A stretch of DNA of 10,000 bases from Magnetospirillum sp. (GTDB lineage Bacteria; Pseudomonadota; Alphaproteobacteria; Rhodospirillales; Magnetospirillaceae). The first letter of the stretch is position 1, and the number at the start of each line of letters is the position of its first letter. A program made the translations under genes and the position numbers. Below, piece by piece: positions 1 to 6,092 of the stretch. The notes under the pieces were generated by a model. The model worked only from the letters and a program-made list of their open reading frames with translations. It made no database searches and was not told the DNA's origin. Location: positions 1 to 10,000 of the forward strand of contig JAIWOG010000136.1 in the NCBI GenBank assembly GCA_020217035.1, given 5' to 3'.

Positions 1-2
1 CC

Positions 3-128
3 GACATGGTGTCCGCCCGTCTGCAGGAAGCCCGCGAAGCGGTGGCCGACGCCAAGTCCGATGCCGAAAAGGCCGCGGCTGCCCAGCGCATGCTGGTCGC
101 CACCGCCTTGGAAGCCGCTGCCCGCTGA
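3..128 (+). CDS. atpC: C-terminal fragment, probable ATP synthase epsilon subunit (5' end outside window)
   Basis: An open frame enters from the left edge and ends at a TGA at 126-128, giving 41 residues of a larger protein. The visible part is two Ala/Glu-rich amphipathic helices (starting SARLQEAREAV and EKAAAAQRMLV) separated by a short KSDA turn. That matches the helix-turn-helix C-terminal domain of the F1 ATP synthase epsilon subunit, which regulates the rotor, and epsilon is normally the last gene of the atp operon. The strong terminator just downstream fits an operon end. The call rests on a short low-complexity tail; other Ala-rich coiled-coil proteins could look the same. The rest of the atp operon would have to be found upstream of the window. 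Confidence 0.5.
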   Translation, partial: DMVSARLQEAREAVADAKSDAEKAAAAQRMLVATALEAAAR

Positions 129-151
129 TCCGGGTGTGCGTTGAGGAATTG

Positions 152-178
152 GGGCCGGCCTTGTCGCCGGCCCTTTTT
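152..178 (+). terminator. Rho-independent terminator after the upstream gene
   Basis: A perfect 8-bp GC-only stem, GGGCCGGC (152-159) with GCCGGCCC (166-173), has a 6-nt loop (CTTGTC) and is followed directly by five T residues (174-178). A further T-rich stretch follows (190-200). It starts 23 bp after the stop codon at 126-128, so it most likely ends transcription of the upstream, probably atp, operon. Confidence 0.85.
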
Positions 179-263
179 CGTTTCGGCTGTTTTTTCGTTT
201 TGCACCGCCGTTGTCCCTCTTGTAACAATTGCCCATGCTTGGCCACAAAATAGGACCGATCAG

Positions 264-1079
264 ATGACGCATTGGACGCAAGACGATATTCCGTGGGACA
301 AGTTCGACGCGTCTAAACTGTCCGATGACATCCTGAAAGTGGTCAAGGCCGCCGCCATGGTCGAACGCAATGCCGGCGACTACACCGAGTATCTGGGCAA
401 GGTGTTCGCGGGCGATCCGGCCTTCAAGCAATTGGCGGTGCAGTGGCGCAAGGAAGAAGTCCAGCATGGTGACGTGTTGGGCCGCTACGCCGAGCTGGCC
501 GACCCGGATTTCAACTTCGCCGAGCGCTTCAAGCGCTTCACCGACGGCTACAAGGTGCCCACCGACCTGGACCAGTCGGTGCGCGGTTCGCAGACCGGCG
601 AATTGCTGGCCCGCTGCATCGTCGAGACAGGCACCTCGTCGTTCTATTCGGCGCTGCGCGACGCCACCGACGAACCGGTGCTGAAGGCCATATGCCATCG
701 CATCGCCGGTGACGAGTTCCGTCATTACAAATGGTTCTATAGCTACATGAAGCGCTACATGGATGCCGAGGGTGTCGGCGTCTTCCGGCGCACCTTGGTT
801 GCCATCGGCCGCATCAAGGAAACCGACGACGACGAACTGGCCTTCGCCTATCACGCCGCCAACGAGCCTGCGGACCTGCCCTATGTGCGCGAACGCTGCA
901 ACCGGGAATACGCGGTGCGGGCCTATGGCTTCTATCAGCCCAAGCACACCGAACGCGCCGTCAACATGATCCTGAAGGTCATCGGTCTGGACCCCCAGGG
1001 TTGGCTGGGTTCGGCGGCCAAGAAATTCGCCTGGAACAAGATGCGGTCCCGCGCCCAGGCGATGAAGCTGGCGGCTTAG
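264..1079 (+). CDS. Ferritin-like diiron protein, acyl-ACP-desaturase-like
   Basis: A 271-residue soluble protein. The ligand pattern of a carboxylate-bridged diiron four-helix bundle is visible: E34 (MVERNAGDY), E65xxH68 (KEEVQHGD), E121 (VETGTSSFY) and E151xxH154 (GDEFRHYKW). Order and spacing resemble soluble stearoyl-ACP desaturases, whose motifs are EENRHG and DEKRHE, but this protein is about 90 residues shorter than the plant enzymes. It may be a desaturase, another O2-activating diiron oxidase, or an iron or peroxide-handling ferritin-like protein; substrate is unknown. I chose ATG 264 because AGGA (252-255) sits 8 bp upstream. An in-frame TTG at 141 would begin upstream of the preceding terminator and encode it. 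A weak promoter-like pair, TTGTCC (211-216) and CATGCT (234-239) with 17-bp spacing, lies ahead. It appears monocistronic, and the next gene converges on it. Confidence 0.8.
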   Translation: MTHWTQDDIPWDKFDASKLSDDILKVVKAAAMVERNAGDYTEYLGKVFAGDPAFKQLAVQWRKEEVQHGDVLGRYAELADPDFNFAERFKRFTDGYKVPTDLDQSVRGSQTGELLARCIVETGTSSFYSALRDATDEPVLKAICHRIAGDEFRHYKWFYSYMKRYMDAEGVGVFRRTLVAIGRIKETDDDELAFAYHAANEPADLPYVRERCNREYAVRAYGFYQPKHTERAVNMILKVIGLDPQGWLGSAAKKFAWNKMRSRAQAMKLAA

Positions 1080-1158
1080 GGGGTATTCCCCTGTCGTTAT
1101 TGCCGCGCGTGCCCCCGCGACCGTCCGGATTAGGTTTTCGCGGATTGGTGCGTCCGGG

Positions 1159-1319
1159 TGAAGCCGGATCAAGGCAACACGGATGAGCGCGGATAAACGG
1201 GATGAACACGGATTTTTTCATCCGTGTCTATCCGATCCATCGATGTCCATCCGTGTTGCTTGATGAAAATCTCCAGCCGACGGAGATTTGGATGGGAGCC
1301 CCGCAAACATCCGGCTTCA
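1159..1319. repeat. Nested palindromic element between convergent genes
   Basis: Three inverted-repeat pairs are nested. The outer pair is TGAAGCCGGAT (1159-1169) with ATCCGGCTTCA (1309-1319). The middle pair is GCAACACGGATG (1174-1185) with CATCCGTGTTGC (1248-1259). The inner pair is ACACGGAT (1206-1213) with ATCCGTGT (1220-1227), around a T-rich hexamer loop. Between middle and inner pairs the arms still match imperfectly, so 1171-1262 can fold into one hairpin with arms of about 43 nt. Each arm is built from degenerate CGGAT (left) or ATCCG (right) units. Position between convergent genes suggests bidirectional termination or an RNA-stability element; it could also be a REP-like or MITE-like repeat. 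I see no coding capacity and no clear target-site duplication. The rest of the 1080-1372 gap shows nothing else beyond the small hairpin at 1267-1289. Confidence 0.75.
1267..1289 (-). terminator. Small perfect hairpin, possible terminator of the minus-strand gene
   Basis: AAATCTCC (1267-1274) pairs perfectly with GGAGATTT (1282-1289) around a 7-nt loop. Read on the minus strand the stem ends in a run of four T residues (GGAGATTTTC), 84 bp beyond the stop of the minus-strand gene. The stem is only half GC and the T tract is short, so termination is plausible but not strong. It sits inside the larger nested palindrome. Confidence 0.4.
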
Positions 1320-1372
1320 GCGACTGTCTGACGACTTGAACAGTGCGGCCGTGGGGCAGGCCCAGGGGAAAA

Positions 1373-1921
1373 TCACCGCTGGAAGGCTGCCAACGACCCG
1401 CGCACCTGATCCAGGGCGTTGCGCATTTCCACCTGGAAGCGCTGCGAGGCTTCCTGGGCGTATTGCGCCTGTTGGGCCGGCATGTTGCGCAGCAATTGCT
1501 CGGTGGCGGCCTGGGTGCCGGCGATGCCGGCTTCCACCGAATCCACCACTTCGTTGGCCTGCTTGATCTGATTCTGCGCCTTGTTGGCCAGACCTTGGGC
1601 GTCGACGGTGGCCAACAAGTGGCCCAAACCGCTGACGGCGTTCTTCAATTGGGTGCCTGCTTCGGATACCGAAATGGCGGCGCCTTGCTGGATGGCGTTT
1701 TCGTTCAATTGGCGCACGGCGGAAATCATGGTGGCCAATTGCTGGGTGACATCGGCCAATTGCTGGCTTTGGTCGCGCTGACGGCGGTCGCTGGCGTCGC
1801 CGGCCCCTTCGGTCAGTCTTTGGCTATCCGGCAGAGTCTCGTCCGCCGCGGCAACCGATGAAGCGGATTCCGACGCCGGAGACAAAGAACTCAGGAACGA
1901 GGCGATTCTGCCAATTCCCAT
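1373..1921 (-). CDS. Hypothetical Ala/Gln-rich helical protein
   Basis: I do not recognise this 182-residue protein. It has no cysteine, about 25 Gln, and is rich in Ala. A Ser/Ala-rich N-terminal part (residues 7-50) precedes long predicted amphipathic helices (about 51-180), so an extended helical or coiled-coil structure is likely. There is no signal peptide, convincing membrane segment or catalytic motif. The composition is loosely like phasins or the cytoplasmic helices of chemoreceptors, but that is only a resemblance. I chose ATG 1921 (MGIGRIASF); an upstream in-frame ATG at 1990 would translate the putative promoter and palindromes, and a GTG at 1930 is a second option. No strong Shine-Dalgarno is visible, only GGGGTG. 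It probably forms its own transcription unit, because a promoter-like pair and inverted repeats lie between it and the helicase gene. Confidence 0.6.
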   Translation of the reverse strand: MGIGRIASFLSSLSPASESASSVAAADETLPDSQRLTEGAGDASDRRQRDQSQQLADVTQQLATMISAVRQLNENAIQQGAAISVSEAGTQLKNAVSGLGHLLATVDAQGLANKAQNQIKQANEVVDSVEAGIAGTQAATEQLLRNMPAQQAQYAQEASQRFQVEMRNALDQVRGSLAAFQR

Positions 1922-1940
1922 GAGTGACACCCCAATTAGC

Positions 1941-1974
1941 CGCCCTTTGGGCGAGTTCAGGTCGTACCCTGAAC
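1941..1974 (-). promoter_or_regulatory. Two adjacent inverted repeats in the leader of the orphan gene
   Basis: GTTCAGG (1955-1961) and CCTGAAC (1968-1974) form a perfect 7-bp inverted repeat with a 6-bp centre. CGCCC (1941-1945) and GGGCG (1949-1953) form a tight hairpin with a TTT loop next to it. Both lie just upstream of the start at 1921. The first overlaps the position where transcription would start from the promoter-like pair at 1979-2008, as a repressor operator would; in RNA the two could instead form consecutive hairpins before the start codon. Function is inferred. Confidence 0.4.
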
Positions 1975-1978
1975 ATTC

Positions 1979-2008
1979 AGCATAATCCACTTCCCCTCAT
2001 TTATTCAA
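1979..2008 (-). promoter_or_regulatory. Possible sigma-70 promoter for the orphan gene
   Basis: On the minus strand TTGAAT (2003-2008) and TATGCT (1979-1984) are separated by 18 bp. Each matches the consensus hexamer at four of six positions. The -35 element overlaps the stop codon of the helicase gene. The predicted start of transcription is near 1972, within the palindrome at 1955-1974. This is a pattern match only. Confidence 0.35.
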
Positions 2009-4464
2009 CGATTTGCGTTGCGATGCTGGCGCAATATGGCGAAAGGAGAGGATTCGGTCGACACGGATTTGCGGGGTTTCCGAGATGTTGTTTTCTTGCG
2101 TTCGGCCCGACGCCATCCCTGGGGGGAGAGGCTCCACCCCAAGTCGGGCAGCAGTTTATCCAAGGCGGCGGGGGACAAGCCCGTCAAGGAGGCCAGGGCC
2201 GGGTCCAAGCTGAATCCATCGGGTTGGGCGCGGGACAGGTCTCGCAGCCGTGCCGTCAGGCGTTCCAGGATATCCAGACGCAGGGCGATTCCGGCCAGCG
2301 GAAGATAACCCAGGGCACGCCAGCCCTCGGCGGGCAGCGGCCCGGCCTCAAGGCTGACCCGGCCGAAGGCCAGGTCGGGAACAAGATGGCCACCATGGAC
2401 GGCCCATAACAGGCCGCGTAATCGCTGGGCCGCCGGTTTCAACAGGGCGGGGATGAACACCGCCTCGGTGCCGATGCGGATTCCCCGAGCGGCAAGGATG
2501 CGGCGTTCTTCCTCGGTCAGGGCGGCCAACTGGGCTTGGACTTGCGAGCGGGAAACCGATCCCAATCCCTCGGCCAATTGATGCGTCAGGCCGCGCAAGG
2601 CGCCTTGCTGGTTGGCGGTCGGTTGCAGCGGGCGGGTCAGTCCCTCCAGCGCCCAGGCGACGAAGCGGCTCAGGCGTTTGTGGACACGGTCGCGTTGCGC
2701 GGGCTCCAGCAGGTCGCTGGCCGTCACCTCGACCTGTGGGGCAAGGGCGGTGTGGCCGGCGACCAGGCGCCCGACCTTTTGCCCTTGCCACAACAACTGG
2801 CCCTGGTCATCCAGGCAAAAATCCTGGTCGGCCGAGTTGTGCAGGCGTTCGACGCGGGCGGCGATCTCGGGCTTCAGCGAGCGGCTGGCGGCGGCCAACA
2901 CCGCCTTGGCCGCCACCGCGCCCTCGGCCTGGTCGGCGACGAAGCGAAAACCCTCCAGATGGCCGACGAACTGTCCCTCAACCATGACCTCGCCCGACCG
3001 CGCCACCGCCCCCAGCAAAGCGCCGTCATCACGCATGGCACGGACCAGCACCGAAGTGCGGCGGTCGATGAAGCGCTGGGTCAAGCTTTCATGCAGCGCG
3101 TCGGACAGCTTGTCCTCGATGGCGCGGCTGGCCGCCTGCCAATGGGCGGGGTCGGCCACCCAATCGCCGCGATGGGACACATAGGTCCAGGTGCGCACAT
3201 GGGCGATACGGGCCAAAAGTGTGTCCATCTCGCCGTCGGTGCGATCCAGTCGGGCCAGGTGGTTGGCCAGCCAATCGGTGGGCAGCTTGCGTCCCTTGCC
3301 GCACAGATGCTGGTAGATTTGCGCCAGCAGGCGGGTGTGGGTGTCGGCCATCACCTTGCGGAAGTCAGGGATTTGGCAGACGTCCCACAACAGCTTGACC
3401 CGTTCGGGATGGTTGGCCAATCGGGCGATGGCGTCGTCCTTGGCCAGGATGGACAGCGCCATCTGGTCGTCGGCCTCGCGGGCGCGGATCAGGCCGCGTT
3501 GGTCGGGGCGACGCTCAAGACTGGCGGCAAGCGCTTCAATGGTGGCGAAACGCAGGTCGGAATTGCGCCAGGACAGCGCCGTCAGCGGTTGGAAGGCATG
3601 GTTTTCCACCGCGTCCACCACGTCCGGGTCGATACCGGGCACGTCGGCAGTGGTGCCGAAGGTGCCGTCATTCATGTGGCGCCCGGCACGGCCGGCGATC
3701 TGGGCGATCTCGGTGGATTCCAGCGACCGGGGGGCGCGGCCGTCGAACTTCCTGAGGCCCGCGAAAGCCACGTGGTCCACGTCCATGTTCAGCCCCATGC
3801 CGATGGCGTCGGTGGCGACGATGTAATCGACCTCGCCGGCTTGGTAGAGGCCCACCTGGGCGTTGCGGGTACGGGGCGACAAGGCGCCCAGCACCACGGC
3901 GGCGCCGCCCCGTTGCCGGCGCACATATTCGGCCATGGCGTAGACTTCCGAGGCCGAGAACGCCACCACGGCGGAACGCGGCGGCAGCCGGTTCAGTTTC
4001 TTGGGACCGGCATAGCTGAGGCTGGACAGACGCGGCCGGGTCGAGAACTCGATTCCGGGGACCAGTTGGCGCAGCAATGGCTTGATGGTCTCGGCCCCCA
4101 GGAACACGGTTTCCTCTTGCCCACGGGCATGCAGCAGGCGGTCGGTGAAGATGTGGCCGCGTTCCGGGTCGGCGCACAGCTGGATTTCGTCCACCGCCAG
4201 GAAGGCGACGCGGCGGTCCAGGGGCATGGATTCGACGGTGCAGACGAACCAGCGCGGATGGGCGGGGACGATCTTTTCCTCGCCGGTGATCAGGGCGACC
4301 TGCCCTGCCCCCTTCAGCTTGACGATGCGGTCATAGTTTTCCCGCGCCAACAGGCGCAAGGGAAAGCCGATCATGCCGCTGGCATGGCCCAGCATGCGGT
4401 CCAGCGCGAAATGGGTCTTGCCGGTGTTGGTCGGCCCCAGCACGGCCAGGATCCGGCCGGCCAT
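2005..4464 (-). CDS. SUV3-like superfamily 2 RNA helicase
   Basis: An 819-residue helicase. Walker A is GPTNTGKT (residues 10-17), motif II is DEIQ (92-95) rather than DEAD, motif V includes ATDAIGMGLNMDV (217-229) and motif VI is QIAGRAGRH (255-263). DEIQ and the GMGLN block are hallmarks of the SUV3/SUPV3L1 family, which in mitochondria unwinds RNA for degradation. Many alphaproteobacteria carry a long bacterial version, whose role is little known. The C-terminal part beyond about residue 330 is helical and lacks motifs I can name, and the last 30 residues are Lys/Arg-rich (ERKKTTSRKPRK), possibly for nucleic-acid binding. ATG 4464 places Walker A next to the N-terminus as expected. The start lies 4 bp after the queD stop, so it is probably co-transcribed and translationally linked with queE-queD. 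Confidence 0.9.
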   Translation of the reverse strand: MAGRILAVLGPTNTGKTHFALDRMLGHASGMIGFPLRLLARENYDRIVKLKGAGQVALITGEEKIVPAHPRWFVCTVESMPLDRRVAFLAVDEIQLCADPERGHIFTDRLLHARGQEETVFLGAETIKPLLRQLVPGIEFSTRPRLSSLSYAGPKKLNRLPPRSAVVAFSASEVYAMAEYVRRQRGGAAVVLGALSPRTRNAQVGLYQAGEVDYIVATDAIGMGLNMDVDHVAFAGLRKFDGRAPRSLESTEIAQIAGRAGRHMNDGTFGTTADVPGIDPDVVDAVENHAFQPLTALSWRNSDLRFATIEALAASLERRPDQRGLIRAREADDQMALSILAKDDAIARLANHPERVKLLWDVCQIPDFRKVMADTHTRLLAQIYQHLCGKGRKLPTDWLANHLARLDRTDGEMDTLLARIAHVRTWTYVSHRGDWVADPAHWQAASRAIEDKLSDALHESLTQRFIDRRTSVLVRAMRDDGALLGAVARSGEVMVEGQFVGHLEGFRFVADQAEGAVAAKAVLAAASRSLKPEIAARVERLHNSADQDFCLDDQGQLLWQGQKVGRLVAGHTALAPQVEVTASDLLEPAQRDRVHKRLSRFVAWALEGLTRPLQPTANQQGALRGLTHQLAEGLGSVSRSQVQAQLAALTEEERRILAARGIRIGTEAVFIPALLKPAAQRLRGLLWAVHGGHLVPDLAFGRVSLEAGPLPAEGWRALGYLPLAGIALRLDILERLTARLRDLSRAQPDGFSLDPALASLTGLSPAALDKLLPDLGWSLSPQGWRRAERKKTTSRKPRKSVSTESSPFAILRQHRNANR

Positions 4465-4468
4465 GGAC

Positions 4469-4999
4469 TTATTCCCCGTATTCGGCGGCGCAGTTGGGGG
4501 TTTCGAAGACGCGCACCAGCACCAGACGGGCGGCGCCGCCCGATCGTTCGCGCACCGGCCCCGACAATTTCACGTACCAATGCCGCGCCAGGCATTCGGC
4601 GGTGGGCTGGAAGGGCACCACGCACAGCTTGGTCTTCATGCGGGTGTCGGTGGTCACCGCCTCGCCCTTTTCACGCACCTGGATTTCCAAGGCTGCCAGC
4701 CATTCGGCGATGTCGCGGCCGGGCGGCGCGAACATGGTCAGCAATTCCATGTCGGCCAGGGCGGCGATGAAGCCGTGGTCACAGGGCTCGTCCACCGCAC
4801 GCAGCATCTCTTCCTTCAGGAAGCCGAAATCCAGCACCATGTCGGTCTGCTCGCCGTCATGGTGCAGGCTGGCGGCTTCGCATACCGCTTCGATGCCATA
4901 GCGGTGGCCGTGGATGTGCCGGCACTTCGAGCCATGGGTCATGATGCGGTGGCCGGCATCGATGTCGATGCGGCGCGAGATGCGGTAGGGGGCGGACAT
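4469..4999 (-). CDS. queD: 6-carboxytetrahydropterin synthase, QueD family
   Basis: A 176-residue member of the 6-pyruvoyl-tetrahydropterin synthase fold. QueD converts dihydroneopterin triphosphate to 6-carboxy-5,6,7,8-tetrahydropterin, the second step to preQ0 and queuosine. Zinc ligands H17 (DAGHR), H30 and H32 (HIHGH), catalytic Cys C26 (SKCRHIHGH), the VLDFGFLK block (55-62), D74-H75 (CDHG), PTAE (132-135) and C-terminal E166 (RVFETP) are all present. It is longer than the roughly 120-residue E. coli enzyme, with extra sequence around residues 84-130 between the CDHG and PTAE blocks. I chose ATG 4999 (MSAPYRISRRID); an in-frame upstream ATG at 5131 would run deep into queE. The gene starts 5 bp after the queE stop and ends 4 bp before the helicase, so the three form an operon. 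Confidence 0.9.
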   Translation of the reverse strand: MSAPYRISRRIDIDAGHRIMTHGSKCRHIHGHRYGIEAVCEAASLHHDGEQTDMVLDFGFLKEEMLRAVDEPCDHGFIAALADMELLTMFAPPGRDIAEWLAALEIQVREKGEAVTTDTRMKTKLCVVPFQPTAECLARHWYVKLSGPVRERSGGAARLVLVRVFETPNCAAEYGE

Positions 5000-5004
5000 G
5001 GTGA

Positions 5005-5625
5005 TTACGGGATTCCCAGCAACTTGTGTGTCTGCAAACTGAGCCGCCAGCGCGGATGGGTCAAGCAGAACGAGATCGCCGCCTGGATATGGGCCGCTTG
5101 CTCGGCCCCGTCCATGGGCTGGATGAAACAATGGCGGAAGGGCAAGCGTTCCAGCCTGTCCAGGTCAACGCCGTCTTGCGGCCACACCAGCTTGATTTCC
5201 TCGCCGGCCAGCACCTTCAACGTGGTGCCGGCTTTCGGGCTGACGCAGACCCAGTCGATGCCGGTGGGAAGCGTAATCGTGCCGTTGGTTTCGACGGCGA
5301 TCTCGAACCCCTGCTGATGCAGGGCCAGGACCAGGGAATCGTCCAATTGCAGGCCGGGTTCGCCGCCGGTGACCACCACCAGCGGATGGCCGCCGGCACC
5401 CTTGGGCCAATGGCCGGCGACGGCTTTCGCCAAGGTTTCGGCATCGGCGAACTTGTCGCCGCCGACGAAATCGGTGTCGCAGAACCGGCATTGGGCGGTA
5501 TCGCGGTCTTCTTCCCGCCCGCTCCACAGATTGCAGCCGGCAAAGCGCAGGAACACGGCGGCGCGGCCGGCCTGGCCGCCCTCGCCCTGCAATGTGTAGA
5601 AGATTTCCTTGACCGTATAGGCCAT
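5005..5625 (-). CDS. queE: 7-carboxy-7-deazaguanine synthase, radical SAM
   Basis: A 206-residue radical SAM enzyme that rearranges 6-carboxytetrahydropterin to 7-carboxy-7-deazaguanine, the step after QueD. The N-terminal FYTLQGEG (residues 9-16) is typical of QueE. The cluster cysteines are C31, C46 and C49, a CX14CX2C arrangement, which is a known QueE variant of the usual CX3CX2C motif. TGGEP (86-90), for SAM binding, and ETNGT (about 113-117) follow, with SPK (about 129-131) downstream. Start ATG 5625 has a perfect GGAGG at 5633-5637, 7 bp upstream. It is the first gene of the queE-queD-helicase unit. queC and queF, which complete preQ0/preQ1 synthesis, are not in this window. Confidence 0.93.
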   Translation of the reverse strand: MAYTVKEIFYTLQGEGGQAGRAAVFLRFAGCNLWSGREEDRDTAQCRFCDTDFVGGDKFADAETLAKAVAGHWPKGAGGHPLVVVTGGEPGLQLDDSLVLALHQQGFEIAVETNGTITLPTGIDWVCVSPKAGTTLKVLAGEEIKLVWPQDGVDLDRLERLPFRHCFIQPMDGAEQAAHIQAAISFCLTHPRWRLSLQTHKLLGIP

Positions 5626-5629
5626 GGCT

Positions 5630-5644
5630 GGGCCTCCAATGCCC
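5630..5644 (-). promoter_or_regulatory. Shine-Dalgarno of queE inside a small inverted repeat
   Basis: The GGAGG of queE (plus-strand CCTCC, 5633-5637) lies between GGGC and GCCC on the minus strand (ends near 5644 and 5630), so a short 4-bp stem could partly sequester it. The pairing is weak on its own. The Shine-Dalgarno itself is strong and fixes the queE start at 5625. Confidence 0.35.
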
Positions 5645-5673
5645 TAAAAATCAGCCCGCGCGGCGCCTGAGCG

Positions 5674-5726
5674 GCCCCGGCACGGGGCATGACAAAGTCA
5701 TTAACGCGGTGAGACCACGTTAATGA
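5674..5726 (-). promoter_or_regulatory. Structured leader between the small orphan gene and queE
   Basis: TCATTAACGCGGT (5698-5710) faces ACCACGTTAATGA (5714-5726): 13-bp arms with one mismatch and a 3-nt loop. It covers the stop codon of the upstream gene. ATGAC (5689-5693) and GTCAT (5697-5701) form a second inverted repeat that shares bases with the first, so the two cannot form together. GCCCCG (5674-5679) and CGGGGC (5683-5688) make a third, GC-rich hairpin. The layout could be a terminator of the upstream operon, an operator of queE, or an attenuator. No long T tract follows the large hairpin, and I could not match a preQ1 riboswitch consensus. Confidence 0.5.
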
Positions 5727-6061
5727 TCGCTGCCGTGCAGGATGGCGGCGGCCGGTCCGACGTCGTAATTCTGGCCGTCCACCGTCAGGGTGACGGCATG
5801 CGGGAAGACGGCGCGGATCAGGCCCTTGCGTTCCAGCGCCACCCACACCGATTGATTGGTCAGGCCGGAAGCGTCCTTGGTCATCGCCACCTTGTCGCCC
5901 ACGTGGAAATGGTTGCCATGCGGGCGCGGCAGGGTGGTCAGCAGCTTGTCGCCGTTGTCCTGGGTCTGCGAGGTTTCCGGGTGGCGGGCCAGTTCCTGGA
6001 ACAGCACCAGGGTCTTCAGCTGCAACGGGTTCAGCTTCAGCGGGTTGACTTTCGGCGGCAT
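5720..6061 (-). CDS. Hypothetical small protein downstream of rsmE
   Basis: A 113-residue protein I cannot assign. Visible features are a Leu/Pro/Asn-rich N-terminus (KLNPLQLKTLVLFQELA, residues 9-25), a His cluster HGNHFHVGD (48-56), a segment that could be a helix-turn-helix (GLTNQSVWVALERKGLI, 66-82), and a C-terminal beta-rich end (VTLTVDGQNYDVG, 90-102). There is no signal peptide, membrane segment or Cys. The mix of a possible helix-turn-helix and a beta tail might mean a small nucleic-acid-binding protein, but this is inference. ATG 6061 has GGAG 8 bp upstream, past the rsmE stop; longer in-frame starts would overlap rsmE. The 31-bp gap suggests it is the last gene of the SPFH-nfeD-rsmE operon. 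Its stop codon lies inside a palindrome. Confidence 0.7.
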   Translation of the reverse strand: MPPKVNPLKLNPLQLKTLVLFQELARHPETSQTQDNGDKLLTTLPRPHGNHFHVGDKVAMTKDASGLTNQSVWVALERKGLIRAVFPHAVTLTVDGQNYDVGPAAAILHGSDH

Positions 6062-6092
6062 CAAGATCGCTCCGGGGGGAAGGGGGCGAGCA

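Noticed and set aside
141..263. TTG start at 141 for the diiron protein, with a hydrophobic N-terminus that could pass for a signal peptide
   Set aside because: The extension would translate the terminator at 152-178, and ATG 264 has a Shine-Dalgarno. The apparent hydrophobic stretch comes from the T-rich terminator tail.
2536..4770. A 744-codon plus-strand open frame opposite the helicase gene
   Set aside because: It lies antisense to the clear helicase motifs, its translation is Gly/Gln/His-rich low-complexity sequence without family motifs, and long antisense frames are common in high-GC genomes.
5641..5697. preQ1 riboswitch upstream of queE
   Set aside because: The region is GC-rich with a UUUUUAGGG stretch, but I could not find the conserved loop and A-rich tail of preQ1-I or a match to other classes.
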